From CAZSHX01 sp964606895 (GTDB taxonomy: Bacteria; Bacteroidota; Ignavibacteria; Kapaibacteriales; UBA2268), in NCBI GenBank assembly GCA_964606895.1, contig CAZSHX010000121.1, forward strand, positions 1 through 5,199: DNA of 5,199 nucleotides. The letters run 5' to 3'. The translations under genes and the position numbers were made by a program. Under the pieces are notes generated by a model. The model had not been told where the DNA came from. It ran no database searches and saw only the letters and a program-made list of their open reading frames with translations. Shown in pieces: positions 1 through 5,129 of the stretch (positions are counted from its first letter, which is position 1; every line of letters begins with the position of its first letter).

Positions 1-99
1 AACAAGGTTGGTTACTCGCTAAGGGGCAATCCTCCAAATTTTATGCTACAGGATATGTTTTTCAAAGGGGGAAAAGGAAGAAATTCAACTTAGGAAAGG

Positions 100-130
100 A
101 AAAAAAAAGGCAGGCTTTGGGAGCCTGTCT
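100..130 (-). terminator. Intrinsic terminator of the S8 protease gene
   Basis: Read on the minus strand, an 8-bp stem (GACAGGCT paired with AGCCTGCC, one G-U pair) closes a 5-nt loop. Nine T residues follow directly, which is the standard form of a Rho-independent terminator. It lies about 40 nt past the protease stop codon and fits that transcript. On the plus strand the hairpin is followed by TTATAAGG, not a T run, so it should work in one direction only. Confidence 0.88.
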
Positions 131-168
131 TATAAGGAATATACTATGAAAAAGAAAATTTATTTTTT

Positions 169-1350
169 TTATCTGATTGCATCCAGGTCGGGAGTGCCGT
201 CGGGGTCGTTTGTATCGGTTCCGTTGTAATTTATTGTTCCGTTGTTTGCCAGCAATATACCTACAATGTGAGGAGCCGCCATTGAAGTACCGGACATAGT
301 TGCATAAGCACTGCCTTTATAGGTTGAATAGATGCTGACTCCGGGGGCTGAATAGTCAATAGGGGCATTTGCCCAATTTGAGAATGAAGCAAATCTATGA
401 TTAATATCATGAGCCGAAATTGTGAAAATTCTGGTTCCATTAACTCTTGCAGGAGAATAATTATTAGAATTTGCATAGGAGTTACCTGCCGCAATAACGA
501 CATAAGCACCGGCATTGGCTAATGAAGTAACAGCTGCATCAAGTGTGGAGGAAGTTGAGCCGCCCAAACTTAAATTGACAACATTTATTTTTCCACTAAC
601 GAGGTTACTTGCAACATAATTCAAACCACTAATTATTTGAGAAAAAGAGCCAACACCCAATCTGTTTAAAACTTTGACAGGAATAACCGTAGCACCTGCA
701 CAAACGCCTTTAACGCCGATAGTATTGTTTTTTGCGGCAATGATTCCTGCAAGGTGAGTACCATGACCGTGTAAATCATCGGCATTGAGAGCATCGGTAC
801 CGGATGGGATAAAAGATCTGGCGAGGGTGGTATTTACATTCAGGTCGGGATGGTCAAGGTCAACACCTGTATCAAGAATCCAAGCTACACCTGTTGAGGA
901 AGTAGCATCAACAGAGCCGCCAATATCGGTGATACCCCAGGGAGTTGTCTGAGCCAATATGTTAACTTGTTTGGTGTTTGTTGGTTCAAGGAAGCCGCAG
1001 GTGGTTGCAGGCTGGTCTTTTTCGATCATCGTTATGCGTGAATCTTTACGAAGCTCTCCCACCTGACCAGCAGTAAGGTTAGCACAGAAACCGGTAAGAA
1101 CCTTGTCATACAGTGCAACTACATTGGTATAGGAAATGTTATGAGATTCGAGAATGGATTTGGTAGCCAGAGCACTATTAAAGGAGCCGCCGGACTGGAT
1201 ACCGGAAGCGGGTTCAACAACTACGATATACTGTTCAGCGACAGATTGTTCGGTATTCCCGGCGATAGGCTGAGTTGGAATGTCTTTTGTGCAAGCAGTG
1301 AAGACAAATGCTATCATGATGATAGCTAGCGATAGTTTGGAAAGATTCAT
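169..1350 (-). CDS. Subtilisin-family (S8) serine protease, lipoprotein with I9-type propeptide
   Basis: This is a secreted endopeptidase of the subtilase family, 393 residues. Residues 1-19 form a lipoprotein signal peptide ending in FTAC, so Cys20 is the predicted lipidated residue. Residues about 41-115 resemble an inhibitor I9 propeptide: they start YIVVVEP and end ITMIEKDQ. The catalytic domain shows the complete triad: Asp160 in WILDTGVDLDHPD, His196 in HGHGTHLAG and Ser356 in SGTSMAAPH. The oxyanion-hole Asn is Asn290 in AAGNS. The C-terminus (DPDGTPDLDAIR) follows the catalytic Ser helix closely and resembles the natural end of related proteases, so the gene looks complete, with no extra sorting domain. 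The start is fixed by the signal peptide, and a GGGGG run lies 7-11 nt upstream. The gene has its own promoter and terminator and looks richer in G+C than its neighbours. The substrate cannot be read from the sequence. Confidence 0.95.
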   Translation of the reverse strand: MNLSKLSLAIIMIAFVFTACTKDIPTQPIAGNTEQSVAEQYIVVVEPASGIQSGGSFNSALATKSILESHNISYTNVVALYDKVLTGFCANLTAGQVGELRKDSRITMIEKDQPATTCGFLEPTNTKQVNILAQTTPWGITDIGGSVDATSSTGVAWILDTGVDLDHPDLNVNTTLARSFIPSGTDALNADDLHGHGTHLAGIIAAKNNTIGVKGVCAGATVIPVKVLNRLGVGSFSQIISGLNYVASNLVSGKINVVNLSLGGSTSSTLDAAVTSLANAGAYVVIAAGNSYANSNNYSPARVNGTRIFTISAHDINHRFASFSNWANAPIDYSAPGVSIYSTYKGSAYATMSGTSMAAPHIVGILLANNGTINYNGTDTNDPDGTPDLDAIR

Positions 1351-1399
1351 TATGTAACCCCCGTTAAATATATAAGTTTTTATAAAAATGTTTCAAGTA

Positions 1400-1407
1400 C
1401 AAAGTTA
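1400..1407 (-). promoter_or_regulatory. Bacteroidota-type -7 box upstream of the S8 protease
   Basis: On the minus strand this reads TAACTTTG, an exact match to the TAnnTTTG -7 consensus of Bacteroidota promoters. It lies about 50 nt upstream of the protease start codon, implying a 5' leader of roughly 40 nt. I see no convincing TTG at the -33 position, so the call rests on the -7 box and its location in an otherwise empty intergenic region. Confidence 0.5.
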
Positions 1408-1416
1408 GTTTTCGAC

Positions 1417-1428
1417 AATTAGCTAATT
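1417..1428. repeat. Perfect 12-bp palindrome upstream of the protease promoter
   Basis: AATTAGCTAATT is its own reverse complement. It lies 10-21 bp upstream of the putative -7 box, within the -33 region of the protease promoter, a position suited to an operator. A/T-rich palindromes also arise by chance, so a regulatory role is inference. Confidence 0.35.
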
Positions 1429-1482
1429 AACTTTAGGCGAAAATATGAAAAAAATCGAATAATCCAAAAAATATTTTTCGTT

Positions 1483-1496
1483 ACTAGCTAGCTAGT
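1483..1496. repeat. Perfect 14-bp palindrome
   Basis: ACTAGCTAGCTAGT is a perfect palindrome built from overlapping CTAG units. It lies about 75 bp upstream of the protease -7 box. The core TAGCTA is shared with the palindrome at 1417-1428, which suggests two related sites for one binding protein. CTAG is usually scarce in bacterial DNA, which makes the cluster more noticeable. Function is unproven. Confidence 0.35.
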
Positions 1497-1505
1497 TTTT
1501 AGGAG

Positions 1506-1529
1506 ATTGAGAATTAAAAATTGAGAATT
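1506..1529. repeat. Short tandem direct repeat ATTGAGAATT
   Basis: Two exact copies of the 10-mer ATTGAGAATT are separated by AAAA, giving a 14-bp period. A third, degraded unit (GGGAATGG) follows. Intergenic repeats of this GAGAATT type occur in many A/T-rich genomes. With two copies the function is unknown, and it may be simple slippage-prone DNA. Confidence 0.4.
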
Positions 1530-1719
1530 GGGAATGGATGCGAGATACAGCCATGGAAAAAATAATTTAAAGGAATTAAAGTTGGAAGAAAATATACAGC
1601 GATCTATTCCAATGATGAAAAATTAGGTAATTAGATTCATTATCAAAATGCCAAGACAAAAGTAACAGAGATTGAAATATAATGATTTTTTTGGGGTCAG
1701 TTTTTCTAAAAAAACCTAC

Positions 1720-1748
1720 AAAAAAAAAGACAAGTTTTCGACTTGGCT
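1720..1748 (-). terminator. Probable intrinsic terminator after the methyltransferase gene
   Basis: On the minus strand CAAGT pairs with ACTTG around the loop CGAAA. Beyond one C/T mismatch two more base pairs (G-C, A-T) extend the stem, and a run of nine T residues overlaps its end and follows. The stem is short, but the long T tract supports termination. It lies about 105 nt past the methyltransferase stop codon and would end the thioredoxin-to-methyltransferase unit. Confidence 0.6.
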
Positions 1749-1765
1749 AATTTTATGTTAATCTA

Positions 1766-1788
1766 CCACTTGCGTGATTTTCAAGCGG
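1766..1788 (-). other. 7-bp hairpin in the 3' untranslated region of the methyltransferase gene
   Basis: On the minus strand CCGCTTG pairs with CAAGTGG, including one G-U pair, around a 9-nt loop. On the plus strand the same position is an A/C mismatch, so the fold favours a minus-strand RNA. No T run follows directly. It may be a transcript-stabilising stem ahead of the terminator at 1720-1748, or chance. Confidence 0.3.
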
Positions 1789-1800
1789 AGAGGGAGGGAT
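1786..1800 (-). other. Possible tRNA-Ser 3'-end fragment (attachment-site-like)
   Basis: On the minus strand the 15-mer ATCCCTCCCTCTCCG reads like the end of a bacterial tRNA-Ser gene: the last two T-loop bases (AT), the T-stem 3' strand (CCCTC), the acceptor 3' strand (CCTCTCC) and the discriminator G. The bases upstream (GGACTACT) do not form a T arm, so no complete tRNA is present. Such remnants can mark one end of an integrated element, but a 15-nt pyrimidine-rich match could be chance. Confidence 0.2.
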
Positions 1801-1853
1801 AGTAGTCCTGAAAAAATTGTATTTCCATTGAATTCTCTATGAAAAGTTAAAAT

Positions 1854-2450
1854 TTATTTCCTGCCCGTTAATCTCAATACAGAGGCTGAGCCTGAGTGAT
1901 ATTGACCTTCGGCTAAAACAATTTTTAGTTTGTTGATATTTATATTGGTTAAAGACTGAAATTCACTTTGCAGTTCTTCAGTTGAATAAAGCATATTGAT
2001 ATCCTTCGGTCCGCCTGAATTGAGTTCTATCTGCTCTTTCGAAAATACTTCAAGAATTACTTCTCCGCCGGGCTTCAAAAAAGATAACAATTTGGGGATA
2101 AATGACACTCTGACTTCAATCGGGATATGAGTAAAAATCAATCCGACTGCATCAAAGTAGTTTTCCTCGTATTCAAATTCATCAAACGATGCAATGCGGT
2201 AATCAATTTGAACATTATTCAATTCAGCCAGTTTTAATGCTTTCTTTTTGCCTTCTTCACTAATGTCAAAAGCGACAACCTCCCAGCCAAGTTTAGCCGC
2301 AAAAACAGCATTTCTTCCTTCGCCATCTGCAGGAAGAAGAATTTTACCTGCCTTCAGGACGGAAATTTGTTCTTTGAAAAATTTGTTTGGTTCTGTTCCG
2401 TAGGAATATTCCGTTTCCGAATATCTATTATTCCAAAATTCTTTGCTCAT
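1854..2450 (-). CDS. Class I SAM-dependent methyltransferase
   Basis: This cytoplasmic enzyme transfers a methyl group from S-adenosylmethionine to an unidentified acceptor. With the start chosen here it has 198 residues. The N-terminus FWNNRYSETEYSYGTEPNKFF matches the opening of small TehB/TPMT-like methyltransferases. Motif I is LLPADGEGRNA (38-48), where most relatives have an LDLGCGxGR-type sequence. An acidic residue in AFDIS (Asp62) should bind the SAM ribose. FLKPGGEVILEVF (124-136) is the usual post-motif region. The frame is open upstream to an ATG at 2510, inside the desulfurase-like gene, but those 20 residues have no family counterpart. The ATG at 2450 follows an A-rich leader and starts at the family's normal N-terminus. 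The gene lies 31 nt after the desulfurase-like gene and is probably cotranscribed with it. The substrate could be a thiol, a metalloid or a small metabolite; the sequence does not tell. Confidence 0.85.
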   Translation of the reverse strand: MSKEFWNNRYSETEYSYGTEPNKFFKEQISVLKAGKILLPADGEGRNAVFAAKLGWEVVAFDISEEGKKKALKLAELNNVQIDYRIASFDEFEYEENYFDAVGLIFTHIPIEVRVSFIPKLLSFLKPGGEVILEVFSKEQIELNSGGPKDINMLYSTEELQSEFQSLTNININKLKIVLAEGQYHSGSASVLRLTGRK

Positions 2451-2481
2451 TTTTTTTCTTTTAATTTGTAAATAATCTGCT

Positions 2482-3942
2482 TTATAATGAAAACCAGGAT
2501 TTAACTTCATTCAGCTCGTTACTGTTGCTGTCCTTATGGATAAATTCATTGGTTTCGGGTGAATAATCATATAGTTTTTCAATGTCCGAGATATTTTCAA
2601 CAATATATTGGAGAGAATCGCTAATGTAATGAACTTCTTCATTCGTAGTTGTCGGATGAAAAGAAGCCCGAACCCAGCCGGGTTTGCCAATCAAACAACC
2701 CTCATCAAGATTTGAAGTGATTTTTTTGGAAGTATCGGGGTCAACCTGCAACAAATAATGTCCGTAAGTGCCTGCACATGAACACCCTCCGCGAGTTTGA
2801 ATGCCAAACATATCATTTAAAATTTTTACGACAAGATTATAATGAATTCCATCAATATAAAATGAAATAATCGGCAGTCTGGTCTCAATATTATCGGCTA
2901 AAATATGTAATTTGGGAATAGATTTGAATAGTTTAAAGGCAATATCCACTATCTCGGTTTCTCTTTTGTGGATTTTTTCAACGTTCATTTCTACTTTCAA
3001 TTTGATAGCAAGAGCCGTTCTAATCGTCTGGAGAAATCCCGGAGTTCCGCCGTCCTCTCTTGTTTCAATATCCTCAATAAAGCTATGTTCACCCCAGGGA
3101 TTTGTCCAATTAACTGTACCGCCGCCTGGCTGGTCGGGGGTTTTATTGTGGTAAAGGGAAGAATCGAAAATCAGCACACCTGACGAACCGGGACCGCCTA
3201 AGAATTTATGTGGAGAGAAGAATATAGCATCCAGTTTCTCATTTTCGTTTTCGGGGTGCATATTAATATCAATATACGGTGCTGATGCGGCAAAATCAAC
3301 AAAACAATAACCATCATATTTATGAAGTATTCTTGCTAATTCATAATAATTGGTCTGAATTCCCGTAACGTTGGAACAAGCAGTGAATGCCCCGATTTTT
3401 ATCTTCCTGTTTTTATATTGAATCAGGTTTCTTTCTAATTCTTCCAAATCAACCAAACCATTGTCATCAGGGCTCAGATTAACAACATCTGCAAGAGTTA
3501 CAAGCCATGAAGTATGATTTGAATGATGCTCCATGTGCGTAACAAAAACAACAGGTCTGTCTTCCTCAGCTAAATGTATTTGAGATTGCAGGTTTTCGGG
3601 AGCTTTCAAACCTAAAATCCGCTGGAACTTATTGATGGCACCTGTCATACCAGAACCGGTGGTGATAATTACGTCTTCTTTGCCGGCATTGACGTGTACT
3701 TTAATAATCTTCTGAGCAGTATGATAGGCTATCGTCATGGTTTTGCCCGTAACGGTAGCCTCGGTATGAGTATTTGCAACAAAACCGAAAATCTTCCGGT
3801 TGAATATTTCTTCAATGGGTTTATACATCCTGCCGCTTGCAGTCCAGTCCGCATAAACTATTTTTTTCAAACCAAAAGGAGATTCAAATACTTGTTCAAT
3901 ACCAATTATATTATCTCTGAATTTCTTAAAATACTGTTCCAT
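2482..3942 (-). CDS. Class V aminotransferase-fold PLP enzyme, cysteine desulfurase-like
   Basis: This cytoplasmic pyridoxal-phosphate enzyme resembles SufS/CsdA-type cysteine desulfurases, which take sulfur from cysteine as an enzyme persulfide. It has 486 residues against roughly 400-410 for SufS. Visible landmarks are YADWTASGR (30-38) at the N-terminus, MEHHSNHTSW (137-146) matching the PLP-stacking EHHAN segment, Asp216 in FVDFAAS for the pyridine nitrogen, and the PLP lysine Lys246 in SPHKFLGGPGSSG. RGGCSCAG (384-391) follows, with Cys389 at the place of the catalytic Cys in RTGHHCA. GWVRASFHP (422-430) matches the family end. A 50-residue hydrophilic tail follows. The gene starts 65 nt after the TlpA-like gene with no clear SD and ends 31 nt before the methyltransferase. 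The RxGCxC motif also resembles molybdenum-cofactor sulfurases, so the sulfur acceptor, and even desulfurase activity, remain uncertain. Confidence 0.85.
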   Translation of the reverse strand: MEQYFKKFRDNIIGIEQVFESPFGLKKIVYADWTASGRMYKPIEEIFNRKIFGFVANTHTEATVTGKTMTIAYHTAQKIIKVHVNAGKEDVIITTGSGMTGAINKFQRILGLKAPENLQSQIHLAEEDRPVVFVTHMEHHSNHTSWLVTLADVVNLSPDDNGLVDLEELERNLIQYKNRKIKIGAFTACSNVTGIQTNYYELARILHKYDGYCFVDFAASAPYIDINMHPENENEKLDAIFFSPHKFLGGPGSSGVLIFDSSLYHNKTPDQPGGGTVNWTNPWGEHSFIEDIETREDGGTPGFLQTIRTALAIKLKVEMNVEKIHKRETEIVDIAFKLFKSIPKLHILADNIETRLPIISFYIDGIHYNLVVKILNDMFGIQTRGGCSCAGTYGHYLLQVDPDTSKKITSNLDEGCLIGKPGWVRASFHPTTTNEEVHYISDSLQYIVENISDIEKLYDYSPETNEFIHKDSNSNELNEVKSWFSL

Positions 3943-4007
3943 AATGCCAAATAATTATTTTAACTAAATCAAAAACAATAGAACGTATGATTTGAAATAA
4001 GTGATAA

Positions 4008-4592
4008 CTATTTCATCATTAAATTTATTTCTGACATAAAAGCTTCTTTTGAAAGTGCTCCCTCAAATGATTTAACAATTTCACCTTTGGTATTTATTAA
4101 AAAGGTAGTCGGAACTGCATTTATTCCGCCGTAAGCGGCTATAAGTTCTTCGGTAGCAATAACATTAGTATAATACAAATGATTGCTTACCCAAAAGTCG
4201 GAGACAGAAGAAATTGCTTCGCTCAAAACCGGTGTTCTCTCCCAAGCGGCTCCGATAACTACCAAACCTTTGCTCTCCATTGCTTTTGCAATAGCAATCA
4301 AATCGGGCAGTTCTCTTCTGCATGGAGGACACCATGTTCCCCAAAAATTCAACAATACGTATTTGCCTTTTGTATATTCTGAAAAACGAATTTGCTTTCC
4401 ATTTTGTTCCCAGACAAAATCACCTGCAAATTTGCCGATTGGTTTGTCGGAGGAAATCAGAGGATAGACCTTAGCCGGAATTTTCGACTGTTCGTTTGTA
4501 TTTTTCACTTCCTTATTTTCCTTCGAGCATGCACTTAGAAAAACAACCGAAAGTATGGTAATTGTCATGAGTAAGATTTTGTATTTTTTCAT
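4008..4592 (-). CDS. TlpA/ResA-like thioredoxin-fold lipoprotein (thiol-disulfide oxidoreductase)
   Basis: This is an extracytoplasmic thiol-disulfide oxidoreductase of 194 residues. Residues 1-21 are a lipoprotein signal peptide (MKKYK, hydrophobic core, LSAC), with Cys22 the predicted lipid-modified residue. A charged linker runs to about residue 50. The AhpC/TSA-thioredoxin-like domain begins around GKFAGDFVWEQNGKQIRFSE, in which FVWEQNGKQIRFSEY is the usual TlpA/ResA lead-in. The active site is WGTWCPPCRREL with Cys88 and Cys91, followed by the cis-proline loop AVPTTFLI (Pro161). CPPC is common in TlpA proteins. Known roles for the family include reducing cytochrome c apoproteins or copper-binding sites, but no such partner is visible here. 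It lies 22 nt after the thioredoxin gene with a good Shine-Dalgarno, so the two are almost certainly one transcript. A transmembrane electron donor (CcdA/DsbD type) would be needed and is not in the window. Confidence 0.92.
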   Translation of the reverse strand: MKKYKILLMTITILSVVFLSACSKENKEVKNTNEQSKIPAKVYPLISSDKPIGKFAGDFVWEQNGKQIRFSEYTKGKYVLLNFWGTWCPPCRRELPDLIAIAKAMESKGLVVIGAAWERTPVLSEAISSVSDFWVSNHLYYTNVIATEELIAAYGGINAVPTTFLINTKGEIVKSFEGALSKEAFMSEINLMMK

Positions 4593-4597
4593 AGTTG

Positions 4598-4602
4598 TCC
4601 TT
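4598..4602 (-). promoter_or_regulatory. Ribosome binding site of the TlpA-like gene
   Basis: AAGGA on the minus strand ends 5 nt before the ATG at 4592. It is the clearest Shine-Dalgarno in the window, where most other starts have only A/T-rich leaders. It lies inside the 22-nt gap after the thioredoxin stop and fixes the start of the lipoprotein. Confidence 0.75.
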
Positions 4603-4614
4603 TATAGTGTTTAA

Positions 4615-5037
4615 TTAATTTTTTAATAGATTTATCTGTTTCAGCAGGAAGTCTTTTTGTTTAATACCTACAAAACGGTTCATTTCCTTGCCATTTTTCA
4701 TAAGTACTAATGTTGGAATACTTCGCACCGAGAATTTTGAAGCTAAAGACTGCTGAGTGTCAACGTTGATTTTGCATATTTTAACATTTTCATCAACTTC
4801 GCCCGCAACTTCGTTAAGCACGGGAGTCATCATTTTGCAAGGCATACACCAATCAGCCCAGAAGTCAATCAAAGCAACAGAATTTTTGGTTGTCTGAAGA
4901 AAATTCTTTTCATCAAGATTAATGATGTTCTGACTCTCCGCAACTGCAGGAGCCTTTTTCAGTTTAATTATTGAAAAAACAGTATAACCAAAGAAGGTAA
5001 TTCCCAAGGCTAAGAGTATATATAGACCTATGTTCAT
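4615..5037 (-). CDS. trxA: Membrane-anchored thioredoxin with CMPC active site
   Basis: This is a thioredoxin of 140 residues: a typical domain of about 105 residues preceded by an N-terminal anchor. Residues 3-24 form one transmembrane helix, with no signal-peptidase site evident. It is followed by KLKK. By the positive-inside rule this puts the thioredoxin domain on the cytoplasmic side. The domain (about 37-140) shows IDFWADWCMPCKMMTPVL with Cys64 and Cys67, the cis-proline loop RSIPTLVLMKNG (Pro108) and the closing FVGIKQKDFL. The active-site dipeptide is Met-Pro instead of the usual Gly-Pro, which should shift the redox potential or partner choice. The gene directly follows a thioredoxin reductase gene, the likely electron donor, and precedes a TlpA-like lipoprotein. 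The leader is A/T-rich without an SD, and a palindrome-covered promoter lies just upstream. The symbol reflects the family; this may not be the cell's main soluble thioredoxin. Confidence 0.92.
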   Translation of the reverse strand: MNIGLYILLALGITFFGYTVFSIIKLKKAPAVAESQNIINLDEKNFLQTTKNSVALIDFWADWCMPCKMMTPVLNEVAGEVDENVKICKINVDTQQSLASKFSVRSIPTLVLMKNGKEMNRFVGIKQKDFLLKQINLLKN

Positions 5038-5074
5038 ATTATTTATGTTATTTAATAAAAATGTAATTTAATTT

Positions 5075-5082
5075 CAAATTTA
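5075..5082 (-). promoter_or_regulatory. Bacteroidota-type -7 box upstream of the thioredoxin gene
   Basis: The minus strand reads TAAATTTG, an exact match to TAnnTTTG, about 38 nt upstream of the thioredoxin start codon. The region is A/T-rich, which raises the chance rate of this motif, and no TTG is obvious at -33. Its place between the reductase stop and the thioredoxin start, next to a long palindrome, supports a real internal promoter. Confidence 0.5.
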
Positions 5083-5129
5083 GTTTTTTTCAGAATCATG
5101 TAATTATTACATGAACAGAAAAAAATTAA
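5080..5129. promoter_or_regulatory. Nested 50-bp inverted repeat, putative operator of the thioredoxin promoter
   Basis: The core TCATGTAATTATTACATGA (5096-5114) is a perfect 9-1-9 inverted repeat. Beyond short unpaired spacers (AGAA and ACA) the arms resume as TTTTTTTC (5084-5091) against GAAAAAAA (5118-5125). They extend to 5080 and 5129 with one G/T mismatch. The repeat starts at the reductase stop codon, and its centre lies about where the -33 element of the thioredoxin promoter would be. The T tract is 5' and the A tract 3' on both strands, opposite to an intrinsic terminator, so an operator is the better reading. The centre TAATnATTA is shared with Fur/PerR/Zur-type boxes, but the flanks differ. 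Confidence 0.5.

Larger units (their letters stand above)
1351..1853. other. 503-nt intergenic region without a credible gene
   Basis: This A/T-rich stretch separates the protease gene from the methyltransferase gene. Reading right to left it holds a tRNA-like 15-mer (1786-1800), a hairpin (1766-1788), an intrinsic terminator (1720-1748), a 10-bp direct repeat (1506-1529), perfect palindromes (1483-1496, 1466-1477, 1417-1428) and a -7 box (1400-1407). The part from about 1535 to 1715 shows nothing recognisable. Short open frames there, such as a 30-codon plus-strand frame at 1534-1626, carry no known motif. Confidence 0.6.

Noticed and set aside
1..93. Open plus-strand frame from the window edge ending in TAG at 91-93, and a second one from position 3 to a TGA at about 148.
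   Set aside because: Neither translation resembles a family I know, and the second runs straight through the terminator hairpin. With so little sequence they cannot be told from chance.
1534..1626. A 30-codon plus-strand frame starting ATGGATGCG.
   Set aside because: There is no known motif, no convincing ribosome binding site and no promoter, and it lies in A/T-rich intergenic DNA.
1681..1715. TTTTTTTGGGGTCAGTTTTTCT considered as the end of an insertion element.
   Set aside because: No inverted partner, target duplication or transposase sequence was found nearby.
1786..1875. A complete tRNA-Ser gene on the minus strand ending at 1786.
   Set aside because: The bases preceding ATCCC do not form a T arm or anticodon arm, and the body would run into the methyltransferase coding region.
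2451..2510. Upstream ATG at 2510 that would extend the methyltransferase by 20 residues and overlap the desulfurase-like gene by 29 nt.
   Set aside because: The added residues have no family counterpart, and the ATG at 2450 begins exactly at the usual FWxxRY N-terminus after an A-rich leader.
2912..3183. Plus-strand open frames of 71-80 codons inside the desulfurase-like gene.
   Set aside because: They are antisense shadows of a gene with clear catalytic motifs and show no domains of their own.
3943..4007. A separate promoter for the desulfurase-like gene in the 65-nt gap.
   Set aside because: No exact TAnnTTTG is present. The best candidate, TACGTTCT, matches only part of the consensus and has no -33 TTG, so readthrough from upstream is simpler.
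3994..4014. Hairpin GAAATA...TATTTC at the stop codon of the TlpA-like gene, considered as a terminator.
   Set aside because: The stem is weak and A/T-rich with a bulge, and no T tract follows on the minus strand.
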